Origin: a virus
Virus record (IMG/VR): IMGVR_UViG_3300036818_000041
Span: 1 to 47,448 of that record
Reading direction: 5' to 3' (one strand)
DNA length: 47,448 bases
Part shown: piece after piece, positions 8,243 to 17,500 of the stretch
How the letters are laid out: each line of letters starts with the position of its first letter
How positions within the stretch are numbered: the first letter of the stretch is position 1
Made by a program: the position numbers and the translations under genes
The notes under the pieces: generated by a model
What the model saw: the letters and a program-made list of their open reading frames with translations, nothing else
Database searches by the model: none
Told to the model about the DNA's origin: nothing

Positions 8243-10327
8243 TCAGCCGGTACGGGTGAAGATCCAGTCGTCGTCCGCACCGTCGGAGAAGGCGTAAGTG
8301 GAAGCCGCCTTGGCCCTGACATGCACGCTGTCGCCGACGGAGATTGCGGTCTGCGCACCCGCGGTCAGAGCAGAACCCTCGGTTCCGTCGTCGGCCACGT
8401 CCACGTAAGACACGTGAGTCGTGGTCGGGATGGTGACGACACCACTGACTGCGTCGAAGGTCGGAGCAGTCGGGTCGTCCAGCAGCGTGCCGGCACCGGT
8501 GAACTCGGTCACCGTGATCGCGCCCTTGTACTTGGTCATGGCGCCCGACACACGGGTCTCCATGAGGTACTTGAACTGGTTGTAGTCGATGTCGAAGAAG
8601 TCGAACATCGACACCGCGCCGCCCTTGTCGGCACCGACGGTGTAGTCGGTGAGGTTGACGATGATCCCGATCAGCCCGGTCGTTGCCTCGAGGGCCTCGC
8701 ACGGGAAGATGTCGCTGACGCCCATCGCCGCGGCCAGCTCCACCTTGGTCGGGTAGAGACGCCGTCCCAGCGTGTCCTTCGCCAGCAGCATCCTGGACAG
8801 GTACGGCAGGGTGGTGTACATCACCGGGTTGCCGGAGCCGCGGTAGTGCCGCATGCCCATGACGACCGCGTCGACGATGTTGTCGGCGTTGCTCTCGCCT
8901 TCGTTTTCCTCACCGGCGACCCGGAGATCGACTTCGAGGTTGGTGACGTACATCTCGGCGTCACCGTAGATCGGGCGCACGTTTGCCGGGTTGATCTTGT
9001 CGATGTCCGCGATGTCGCGGCCGTCACCGACCAGCACGGCCCTGGCGAGCTCCTCGTCCAGCATGACGCGCATCTCGGTCTGCAGCCAGGTCACCACGTC
9101 GAAGTCGGTGATGTCCAGGATGTCGTCCCGGTCCAGCTTCTGCTTCTTGTAGATGGTCTGCGGAGTCGTGATCCGCCGGGCCACCCCGAAGAACTCCTCG
9201 CGCTTGAGACCCGCCTTGATGTAACCCTTGGCGCGGGCTTCCTCCTGCGTGATGTCCGCGGTCCAGCTGCGGATCCTGGAGAACGGGGTCTTGCGAGTGC
9301 CGGACAGCACACCGGCAACCCATTCCATCCGCCGGCTGATCCACTCCGGCGTGGTGGTGACGGCCTGGTCGTACGGGAACAGTGTGGAGATGTCGTCGAT
9401 GCCGTGCGAGAGCGCGTAGCCCTCGACGGCGTCCCTCAGCGAACCGCCCTTACGGGCCGAGTCGAAGATCTCCTGGATGTCCGAGTGCGACAACGTGGCG
9501 CCTGGGACCTTCTTGTTCTTGTCATCATCGGACTGGTCGAAGACGTTACGGGTCACGTTGACGTCGCCCTTCTGGGAATGGGAGGTGGTGTTGTTGTCGC
9601 CGGACGAAGAACCGCCGGATGAGGAACCGCCGGACGTTGAACCGTTCTGAGCTGCATGGCCGACGAGTGCGTAGACGACCTTCTTCTGCTCAGGAGTGAG
9701 CGTGTTGAGAACGTCCTGAACGGATGCGTCCGGACCCAGCCCACCATCGGCCGGATCGAACAGATCGTTGTCGCCATCGTTGTCGGGATCGGGGTTGCTC
9801 GCCGTTGGCTTGGGCATGTCGCCCTTGGGAGTCCCGACCTGCTTGGGCGGCGAGACGGTCGTGCTTCCGGCGTGCTGAAGTTCTTCGCCGCTGTAGATGA
9901 CGGCTTCGTCCTCGAGCACTCTGACGCCATCGCCATGCGCGATGTTGACGTTCTCGATGAACGCGCCGGGATTCGCACCCGACAGAACAAGACTGACTTC
10001 GCAGATGACGCCATGAACGACGTTCATAGCCTGCTGAACCAGCTTGTTGGCGTAGATCGAAAGCGCGTTGACGTCCTTGGCGTGCACAAGCGCCTTGGCC
10101 TGCTTGCCTGGCTCGGTGGTGTTGAAGAATCCTTCGCCCCACACACCATCGTTTCGGTTGTGCAGGATGACGTGACCTAGGACGTTGTTGGGATCGTCGT
10201 GCTGGTGCTGCCACACGAGCGGGACCTGCTGACCGTCGTTGCCCTTGAAGGCGTGAGCCATGATGACCCGACCGTCGGAGCACTTGATCCCGTTCTTGGT
10301 GACGTACCCTGTGAAGTCAGGTACCAT
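8243..10327 (-). CDS. Prohead protease - major capsid protein fusion
   Basis: A 694-residue polyprotein. Residues 1-140 look like an HK97/S78-type prohead protease: FTGYVTKNGIK, the histidine segment PLVWQHQHDD (His 41/43), VLGHVILHNRNDGVWGEGFF, and the serine segment CEVSLVLSGANPGAFIE (Ser 112). Residues 145-290 are a Pro/Asp/Ser/Gly-rich linker, probably a scaffold or delta region. Residues 290-615 have HK97-fold capsid character (WISRRMEWVAGVL, PFSRIRSWTADITQEEARAKG, WLQTEMRVMLDEELARAVLVGDGR split over two stretches, PVMYTTLPYLSRMLL). Residues 619-694 are an Ig-like module beginning PTAPTF, shared with a tail tube protein. The ATG overlaps the portal gene by 11 nt. Protease and capsid are separate genes in most phages. 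Confidence 0.92.
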   Translation of the reverse strand: MVPDFTGYVTKNGIKCSDGRVIMAHAFKGNDGQQVPLVWQHQHDDPNNVLGHVILHNRNDGVWGEGFFNTTEPGKQAKALVHAKDVNALSIYANKLVQQAMNVVHGVICEVSLVLSGANPGAFIENVNIAHGDGVRVLEDEAVIYSGEELQHAGSTTVSPPKQVGTPKGDMPKPTASNPDPDNDGDNDLFDPADGGLGPDASVQDVLNTLTPEQKKVVYALVGHAAQNGSTSGGSSSGGSSSGDNNTTSHSQKGDVNVTRNVFDQSDDDKNKKVPGATLSHSDIQEIFDSARKGGSLRDAVEGYALSHGIDDISTLFPYDQAVTTTPEWISRRMEWVAGVLSGTRKTPFSRIRSWTADITQEEARAKGYIKAGLKREEFFGVARRITTPQTIYKKQKLDRDDILDITDFDVVTWLQTEMRVMLDEELARAVLVGDGRDIADIDKINPANVRPIYGDAEMYVTNLEVDLRVAGEENEGESNADNIVDAVVMGMRHYRGSGNPVMYTTLPYLSRMLLAKDTLGRRLYPTKVELAAAMGVSDIFPCEALEATTGLIGIIVNLTDYTVGADKGGAVSMFDFFDIDYNQFKYLMETRVSGAMTKYKGAITVTEFTGAGTLLDDPTAPTFDAVSGVVTIPTTTHVSYVDVADDGTEGSALTAGAQTAISVGDSVHVRAKAASTYAFSDGADDDWIFTRTG

Positions 10328-11630
10328 TTTGACCGTTTACTCCTTGATCTATAGGTGTTGAAGGTGCCGGTGCAGCAATCTTGGCAACAGGGACTTTCGG
10401 TATGGCCAAAGGTGTACCTGGTGGAGGAAGTTCGCCAGCAGCTGCCGGAATGTTCTTGTTGAGAAGCACGTCGGCCTTTGGATCGTCAGATGGACGGAAG
10501 CCGATAACGCTGCGCATGTCGTTGGAGGAAAGGACTTCGTTCCTCGTAAACTTATCAGCAATCTCAGCAAGATCCTTGACCGGGACCAGCTTGAACGGAT
10601 CCCTAAGATAGAGAATCCACTGACCTTGCGACCTAGCCGTTTTGGTCAGAAACGTTCTGATCATAGCTTCGGTGAAAGCCGCCAGAATAGGCTCGATCGT
10701 TCGGTTGTAGTAGTTGATCATCGTTGCTTCGTCGGCGGTACCGTTCATTACGGCTTCGGTGATGCCGAGTTGACCGTACAACATCGTCGTAAGGTACTCG
10801 ATCTGGCTCATCAGATTGTTCTCAGCCGGCCGGTTCAGCTGGGTGATCTTCTCGGTACCGTCTGTATAGGCGATCCCGTACTGTGATCCCTTGAGCTGGA
10901 ACTCGATCTCTTTAAGCCGCTTCTCAGCTTCCTGCCGGCGAGCCTCGGTCTTGATGACGTAAGGCAATTGAATGATGAGATCCAGGTTTCCCGACGCACT
11001 TTGCTCATCGACCGCGTCCAGAAGACTGAGCTTCCTCAGCAATCTCTGCAAAGTAGAACTTGGCTCGTTCATGACCGAGTAAAGCGGATTCTCAACGATA
11101 GCGACCATGCTCTTCGGCATGAGCACTTCTTCTTGCATGCCCTTCTTTTCGTTGTACGCTCTTACCAAGACATGTTTCGGGTACCAGTTCATGATACGTC
11201 CAGCTCGCACCGTAACGACGTCGTATCCACCGGTAACAAGGGGGTTCAACGTTGTATCGACTGGAAGAATCGCGACGGTTCCTTCATCAAAGAGTGTTTG
11301 CACAACGTCTTGCCTGAACTGACGAGCACCCTGGTCACAATTAGCTTCGACCGTTAGACAATCGTTCAGCAGACTTGGTATGTCTTCCTGATACTGACGA
11401 TTGCCGTCAAGTCGTACATGGCGAACTGGAACAGAAGCAAAGTCGATCGCGATTCTGGTATAGATCGCCGACACGATCGTTTTCTCGTTAAAGAACCGGT
11501 ACCGTGAACGCTCAGGACGCCTCGTATAGGACGGTCCAAGATCCGACGACGTCGCCAGTTCCTGAGGATGCTTGTCCTGCCACAGAAACGCGTTCCAAGC
11601 GTGCTTCAAACGGTCCGTGAAATTACCCAC
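10317..11630 (-). CDS. Portal protein (HK97 type)
   Basis: A 437-residue portal protein, the dodecameric ring through which DNA is packaged and ejected. Evidence: an N-terminal region with FFNEKTIVSAIYTRIAIDFA and VPVRHVRLDG, IPSLLNDCLTVEANCDQGARQF (in two adjoining stretches), the NWYPKHVLVRAYN wing region, and LTTMLYGQLGITEAVMNG, a classical portal signature, followed by helices (TIEPILAAFTEAMIRTFL) and FKLVPVKDLAEIADKFTRNEVLSSNDMR over adjoining stretches. The C-terminus is Pro/Ala-rich. It lies between the large terminase and the capsid fusion, as expected. Confidence 0.93.
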   Translation of the reverse strand: MGNFTDRLKHAWNAFLWQDKHPQELATSSDLGPSYTRRPERSRYRFFNEKTIVSAIYTRIAIDFASVPVRHVRLDGNRQYQEDIPSLLNDCLTVEANCDQGARQFRQDVVQTLFDEGTVAILPVDTTLNPLVTGGYDVVTVRAGRIMNWYPKHVLVRAYNEKKGMQEEVLMPKSMVAIVENPLYSVMNEPSSTLQRLLRKLSLLDAVDEQSASGNLDLIIQLPYVIKTEARRQEAEKRLKEIEFQLKGSQYGIAYTDGTEKITQLNRPAENNLMSQIEYLTTMLYGQLGITEAVMNGTADEATMINYYNRTIEPILAAFTEAMIRTFLTKTARSQGQWILYLRDPFKLVPVKDLAEIADKFTRNEVLSSNDMRSVIGFRPSDDPKADVLLNKNIPAAAGELPPPGTPLAIPKVPVAKIAAPAPSTPIDQGVNGQNGT

Positions 11631-11645
11631 ACGTCACCCCCTTTC

Positions 11646-13391
11646 CTACTCGAAGGAATCTTTGTTCAACTTGTAGGCCACATAGGCGTCCATCATCGCC
11701 GAAACGTTGTCGATCTTCTGATCCTGACGACGTTTAAACAATTTCCGGTTACCGTTCGTGTCCTCCATGGTGATCGCGTTCCCCATAGCAAAACTCATCA
11801 ATTCCTGGTCAAATATGAGCATTCGCTCACCAGACAAGGCCTTAAGTTCACCAAGGGGAACCGATTCCGTTCTGGCACCCTGAATAACTTTCTCAATTCC
11901 GAAGGGACCATTCTCAGACTCCCAACGGGTCACAAACTCCTTCGCGTTATAGGGGTCAAAACCGAGAGCACGGACATCGAACTCGTTGTCCAGAATAAAC
12001 CGCTCAAGATCCTCATATACCTCCATCATGTCCAGTACAGCACCTTCAAGGACCTGCAAACTGCCCTCGTTGATGAATTCATCATACTTCTGGCGCATAG
12101 CACCAGGAAGTTTGGACATAGTCAGACTGGAAATATAGCTTCTGGTCTTGATGCCGAAAGACCCATTACTGATGGGGAACAAGAAGGTAAAAGCGGTGAA
12201 GTCGTCGCCTTGCGAGAGGTCTGCGCCCACGGAACAAGGCATCTTCCAGAATTCACGCCTGCGATGCGGGATCGTCTCCTCATATGTGAAGAAATATGTG
12301 AAACCTTCCATTGGAATCCCGAATCGTTTAGCCAGAATATCATTTCGCGAAGCCGGAGCATTCTCAGCCCGCTCGACATCCAGCTGATACGTTTCATAAC
12401 TGACGGTTTTCCCAAGGTTGGGGTTAGCCTTCAGCCATGTATCTGGATCAGCGACCTCTTCGAGTTCATCCAGCTTGTAATGCCAGATGGAAACGTGTGG
12501 GTTAATGTATTCACCCTTGAGAATGTCTGCAAGTTCCATCTTGATGGTATCGCCCGAACCATTACGGACGGTACCTTCAGAACTGACCGCTACAATGACG
12601 TAATCGTCAAGTTTAGATGCGCCTTGTTCCAGTGCACCGATAACATCTTCCCGCAGATCTCCAGACAGCCATTCATCGATAGTCGACACCTTTGGCCTGA
12701 GCCCTTGAAGCTTGGCTATGGCCATGGGCCGAACTTCGAGCAGCGAACCGGTCAGGAAGTTCTCAACACCTTTCTTCGTACTTGCCAGCTTCACACGATT
12801 GGCTCTACTGCCCGTCGTATTCTGCAAAGATCCCTCAGTGAGGAATTTGAATAGCGGACCACGCGCCCGTGTGATAGCGGTACGGAAAGGCGACATCACT
12901 TCTTCGGCTTGCTTCATTGTCGGAGCGGTAGTTATCTGATGGGTTGTCGAAGTGTCAACATTCAGAAAATATGACTGAATGCACTCTTCGTACATGGACT
13001 TGGCCGCACCACGAGCTACGATCAAGTATTGTTTATTGACCAGTCGCTTGCAGATCCGTTTCCGGACGTAATGACCACCATGGCCATCGTCGTTCGGAAC
13101 GTAAACGCTTCTTTCGACGAAATAGAACCATGCGAGAAGCTGTTCTGCCCACAGTTTGAAGCTGTCAAGCAAATGGAAATTGCTTCCATCTGTAAGCGTC
13201 AGTTCATTCTCGCAGTAGAGGACGAAACCGTTGATCGCCTCATCGTCGTAGTAGAAGTTTGGATCGGCGATGAGATCGTCGATGCGATTCATCTCCATTG
13301 AGATTTCCCGGTTAACCGGAATTTCTCCACGAAGAACAGCAGCACGGAACTGGCCATAATATATGGGAGTCGCCGTGTTCGACAACGTCAT
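11646..13391 (-). CDS. terL: Terminase large subunit
   Basis: A 581-residue packaging motor. The ATPase half has a Walker A-type VARGAAKS (residues 125-132) and Walker B STIDEW (236-241), with a coupling segment VAVSSEGTVRNGSGD. The nuclease half shows acidic residues at GADLSQGDD (Asp 391), LGFDPYNAKEF (Asp 479) and KIDNVSAMMDAYVAY (Asp 561/568), the RNase H-like arrangement of TerL enzymes. It cuts concatemeric DNA and pumps it into proheads through the portal encoded next. It lies about 8 kb from the small terminase candidate, with lysis and adhesin genes between them. Confidence 0.95.
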   Translation of the reverse strand: MTLSNTATPIYYGQFRAAVLRGEIPVNREISMEMNRIDDLIADPNFYYDDEAINGFVLYCENELTLTDGSNFHLLDSFKLWAEQLLAWFYFVERSVYVPNDDGHGGHYVRKRICKRLVNKQYLIVARGAAKSMYEECIQSYFLNVDTSTTHQITTAPTMKQAEEVMSPFRTAITRARGPLFKFLTEGSLQNTTGSRANRVKLASTKKGVENFLTGSLLEVRPMAIAKLQGLRPKVSTIDEWLSGDLREDVIGALEQGASKLDDYVIVAVSSEGTVRNGSGDTIKMELADILKGEYINPHVSIWHYKLDELEEVADPDTWLKANPNLGKTVSYETYQLDVERAENAPASRNDILAKRFGIPMEGFTYFFTYEETIPHRRREFWKMPCSVGADLSQGDDFTAFTFLFPISNGSFGIKTRSYISSLTMSKLPGAMRQKYDEFINEGSLQVLEGAVLDMMEVYEDLERFILDNEFDVRALGFDPYNAKEFVTRWESENGPFGIEKVIQGARTESVPLGELKALSGERMLIFDQELMSFAMGNAITMEDTNGNRKLFKRRQDQKIDNVSAMMDAYVAYKLNKDSFE

Positions 13392-13413
13392 CGTCTATCC
13401 TCCCTACCTTGAG

Positions 13414-13704
13414 TTAGAACGGCAGAAGGAACCACTGCCAAGTCGGTGCGGCGCTTCCGACCCACGCGATCGTGCTGCCGTCGCGAACCAGGAACATCCC
13501 CGCGATCCTTGCGCCGACAGTGACCCCGTCGACCTTGACGGCGGTGACCGTACCGGCGGTGATCTCGACCCACGCGGTGTAACCCGACGTATTCTTGGCC
13601 GTGACCGTGGTGGCAGGAACAGCGGGCTTCTCCGACCAGTCGCCGAGATTCAGGGTTTCGTTGACGGCCTTTTCGGTGGTTTGGAGTTCTTGTTCGTCGG
13701 GCAT
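13414..13704 (-). CDS. Small head/tail fibre-type protein
   Basis: A 96-residue protein between the large terminase and the capsid-linked protein at 13747. After a Glu/Gln-rich N-terminal helix (MPDEQELQTTEKAVNETL) comes a compact beta domain: VPATTVTAKNTSGYTAWVEI, then VTAVKVDGVTVGAR, FLVRDGSTIAWVGSAAPTW and WFLLPF at the end. The pattern resembles small capsid- or fibre-attached decoration domains in phages (NTSGY/GxTVxxxxVDGxxVG). No enzymatic motif. Probably a virion surface protein; exact family not established. Confidence 0.55.
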   Translation of the reverse strand: MPDEQELQTTEKAVNETLNLGDWSEKPAVPATTVTAKNTSGYTAWVEITAGTVTAVKVDGVTVGARIAGMFLVRDGSTIAWVGSAAPTWQWFLLPF

Positions 13705-13746
13705 TGTTTCTTTCCTTTGTTTGGAAGAACTCTGAAATTGCAGTAT

Positions 13747-14370
13747 TCAGGAGACGTTCTTGATGAGATGCTCAATCCCCTTCGCGGCATACTTACCAGC
13801 GTAGACAGTAGCTTGCTGCTTAGCCACGTCACCGCCAATCTTGAGAACGTCGTTCAGAACCTTCTGACCGGTACTGACGTGCGCCGGGTTCAGCCGACTG
13901 TGCTGACTCTCGAGATTCATCCGCGAAACCAGATGCTGAAGATCGTCGTTGGACAAAGCGTCGACGCCGTGTTTCTTGACTGTCGCTCTGAGCTCGTGCG
14001 TTCTGGCTGAATCAGCCGACACGTGAGATGATCCCGCACTTCCGTCCTTGCGCTGGCCCCACTTCATGCCCTTGACGCCGAAGTGAGCAAGGAACTCTTC
14101 GACAGTCATTTCATGCTTCAGTGTGCCGTCTGGATTCCATGTATCGGGAATCATGTTTGTCAGTTTGAGTGCCCTAGCCCTTTTCATGGCGTGTCGGCGA
14201 ACTGAATTTCTCCGGGCTTCCTCAGACTCATCCCCGTTTGGAGTAGCACGACCGACGGCCTTGATTGCATCACTTAGTTCTGATGCGTTTCTGATGTAGA
14301 ACGATCCGTCGGGCATCGCAACACCAGCCTTTGAGAGGGCCTGGCGCATTGCTGCTGTTGGTTCAGCCAC
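13747..14370 (-). CDS. Virion-associated protein with HFGVKGMKWG motif
   Basis: A 207-residue protein. GTG at 14370 is chosen because GAGGAGGT lies 7 nt upstream; the longer frame reaching 14583 overlaps the next gene and looks like a shadow. The N-terminal half is helical and charged (NASELSDAIKAVGRATPNGD, RRHAMKRARALKLTNMIPD). The middle has EEFLAHFGVKGMKWGQRK, the short HxGVKGMKWG motif that occurs in many Gram-positive-phage head-region proteins. The rest is helical (LSNDDLQHLVSRMNLESQ). The motif is associated with capsid or portal-proximal proteins, but its role is unknown. Placement beside terL and portal fits a head protein. Confidence 0.6.
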   Translation of the reverse strand: MAEPTAAMRQALSKAGVAMPDGSFYIRNASELSDAIKAVGRATPNGDESEEARRNSVRRHAMKRARALKLTNMIPDTWNPDGTLKHEMTVEEFLAHFGVKGMKWGQRKDGSAGSSHVSADSARTHELRATVKKHGVDALSNDDLQHLVSRMNLESQHSRLNPAHVSTGQKVLNDVLKIGGDVAKQQATVYAGKYAAKGIEHLIKNVS

Positions 14371-14386
14371 TTTTAACCTCCTCTCA

Positions 14387-14581
14387 TCAACTCGTGTCGA
14401 ACCAGATCGATCCATCGGCGACAGCTCCAGGATCCGTATCACTGACGTAGTTTGCAGCGCCAGTTTGGGGCACCCAGTTGGTGCCGTCAAATATGACGTT
14501 GACGCCAGTAGCACCAGGAGGACCTGTTTCGCCTTGAGGGCCTTGCGGGCCCATGATTTCGCCGACAAGAACCTTACCCAC
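14387..14581 (-). CDS. Small collagen-like virion protein
   Basis: A 64-residue protein with a short collagen-like run (MGPQGPQGETGPPGATG, residues 10-26) followed by a compact segment VIFDGTNWVPQTGA and DPGAVADGSIWFDTS. The DGTNWVPQ and DGSIWFDT phrases are typical of tail-fibre ends and small trimeric fibre connectors. It follows the 1280-residue adhesin with only 11 nt between them, so the two are probably co-expressed and may associate. Function inferred from composition. Confidence 0.6.
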   Translation of the reverse strand: MGKVLVGEIMGPQGPQGETGPPGATGVNVIFDGTNWVPQTGAANYVSDTDPGAVADGSIWFDTS

Positions 14582-14592
14582 ATTTCCTCCTT

Positions 14593-17500
14593 TCAGCTAA
14601 CGGCGACCCACACACCGTTGATCATGACTTTGGGTACAGCGGGTACCCAAACACCGCCCACTCGGGCTTTCACCACCGCATTCAGCCATTCACCATTAAA
14701 ACGAACGGCGACTGGACCTAGCCTGATCGCATGAATCGTCATCTTCGAAAGAGAAACGCCGCCATGACCTATGGCTTTTTCTACAACGGAACCGGTCAGT
14801 GCCATTTTCTTCATGGCAACGCCACCAGTACCGTAATGTCTAGCTGTGCCTGCTCCAGACAAACTCATCTTCTTCAGGGCAACGCCACCAGTACCTTCGT
14901 CACCGGTGAGAATTGTCGGCCCCATGTAATCAGAGTTTGAAAGTCCTACATCGTCCATATAAAGAGTAGCGCTCGCGACTGACAAGGAACTAATTCCGTA
15001 CTGAATCTTGGCTATTGGCCCGGTGGTATTAAAGGTCGCAGCAGATGTCTGAACGTCGTCGGCGATCAGCGAATCAGCAGTGTTGTACTGCTTGAATTCG
15101 ATTTGACCAGCTGTTGGAGAACCTATAACACGGCCCTCTATACGAATCCAGTGACCAACTCTAACCGGAACCACACCAACTATCTGGCCACTACCGGAAG
15201 CGCCGTCATTGAATTGCAGAATGCCTGCAGATGTAACTTGTATTCGTGCACATTGAACGCCGTTTGCGTCCAGAAATTCAACAAAAGCCAGAGTTGATGC
15301 TGGAAGAGCTGGAAGGAACAGATAAGCTCTGAAGAAACCCTCATCCAACGTTCCCTGAAGCTGATCAGACCACGCAAACCAGGCAATTTCTCCTGTAGCG
15401 TCAGTCGTAATCTTGACCGCCAGCGGAGTACGCGCCGGATGATCGTTACTGAACTTGATCGTAGAACCTGCGCCCCGATGAATGTTATCGAAATACGATC
15501 CCGACCCACCGAGCAGCGAATTCCTGACGTAGTTCAGCCCAGCAATGAGACTGTAGCCGATTCCACCTGATTGAGTGCCTGGAAGCAAGTTCCACTCAGG
15601 ATAGTTTGTGCCTGAGTACCAGACCGCACCGCCGTTAGGCTTTCCGGCGATCTTCCGGCCCGCAAACAAGTTACCTATGTACTGATGCCAAGTTTGCCAT
15701 TGAGCCACAGTCAGCGGACTAGCTACGCCTTGCTGATCTGCACCCCATTCGAACACCCAGAAAGGAACCGGGCCATGCACGGTATTATTATCAGCGAGAT
15801 CCGTGATGCTGACCGTAGCCATACCGTTCGGCTGGTCCAGATACCAAGGATCAGAGTTGATGAGAAGGTTTCCGTAAGCGTCTGCACCTACAAACCAGAC
15901 GTGCTGATCGCCAGGATAGAACTGCTGATAGTTTCCGCCAGTTCCGTGGTTGGTAGCAACGTCGTAACCGACGGCAAGACCACTATCGGCCGGAATTGTT
16001 GTCACATACGCAGTAGGATTCTCTACAACCTGCGCGTAATAGTTGTACCAGGATATGAAAGCATTTGCTGACGCCTGGCCAGGGTTAGCTTTGCCCGCGC
16101 CTGATACATCAAACGACCCGTTGCCGTTCGCTTCCGAGTTCAGCACACAGATCGGCTCTGGAGCACCCTTGGAAGCCGCATACGTCTTGAGCGAGTAGAT
16201 CGTACTCGCAAGATTATGCCGATCAGCAACAGACTTCTGAGGTGGAGATGCTGAAGAGCCCGGTTTGATACAGAAGACGATCTTAGTGCCCTTGTCGATC
16301 AGGTCAGTAAGATCGTTCGGAATCGCTGACTGCGTAGTGTAATAGTTATCATCACCTACGAACCACTTCTGTACTGTAAGCGCCGGAGAACCATCCAGGC
16401 CACTGACCTTACTAGGGTACGAATGTCCACCCGCGGTAACGTCTACACCGTCAGCGTAATTGGCGGTCTGAAGCCGGGTAAAGTTGGGATTCGTTCCAGT
16501 CAGATCCTGGACGTTTAGGTTGTAACCCTTCTGCTGCGCTGTGTGACCAGCCAGACCAGTAGAACCAGACCCACCACCGCCAGTATTGCCGTCAGCACCT
16601 TGAGTGAGATCGAGCCCATCCGCACCACCTTCGAATGTATTGACAAGAGACACACCAGCACTGGCAGTTGCTGATTCTGAGCCGATGCCTGTCAGCTTCA
16701 TCTTCTTCAAGATGACGCCGCCAGTACCAGAAACCTTCTGAAGCTCTATCCCGGAGCCAGACAAACTCATCTTCTTCAGAGTAATGCCGCCGATAGCTGC
16801 GACAGTCTCTGTTCCAGCAGCAGACAAGCCCAGTTTGTGCAGTATAACGCCACCGGAACCAGCGTTTATCTGCATACTCGTGCCCGCAAGGCTCATCTTG
16901 TGTATGTCGACACTGCCGGTACCCGAAACAGATCCAGGTTCGGTTCCAGTACCAGACAAACTCATCTTCTTCAGAGCAATACTTCCAGTACCGGCATCTT
17001 TCTCTGAACCAGCAGAAGACAAGCTCATCTTCTTCAGGTTAACGCCGCCACTACCAGTGAGAATCGTGGGGCCCATGTATGCTGAGTCGGAAAGACCCAG
17101 ATCATCAAGAAAGAGCGTCAAACTAGGCACTGCAAGAACGATGACGCCGTATTTAACGGCGGCGATAGGCCCTTGAGTGTTGAATGTTGTCGCTGAAGTT
17201 TGCGTTTCGGTAGGCGTGAGTGAATCGGCCGTGTTGAACAGCTTCATTTCCAGCTGTCCTACAGTTGCCGATCCAGTAACGAATCCTTCTACGCGAATCC
17301 AGTGACCTGTTCCGATTGACGCCGTAGTGGCTATCTGATTTCCGGATCCAGAAGCCGCATGGAAGCTTAGAGTTCCATCGGTTTCTATCTGAAGCCTGGC
17401 GCATCGAGTACCAGACGCATCGTCGAACTCCGCCACGACAAGTTCAGAAGAAGGAAACGCAGTCAGGTAAATATAGATCCGGAACCAGAGCTTGCCTACT

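Noticed and set aside
8147-9622. A 491-codon open frame on the plus strand opposite the capsid gene
   Set aside because: It mirrors the GC-rich codon pattern of the capsid gene, is rich in His/Arg/Asp/Val shadows, has no ribosome site and no recognisable domain.
11568-12854. A 428-codon plus-strand frame opposite terL and portal
   Set aside because: Antisense shadow crossing two well-supported minus-strand genes; no protein character.
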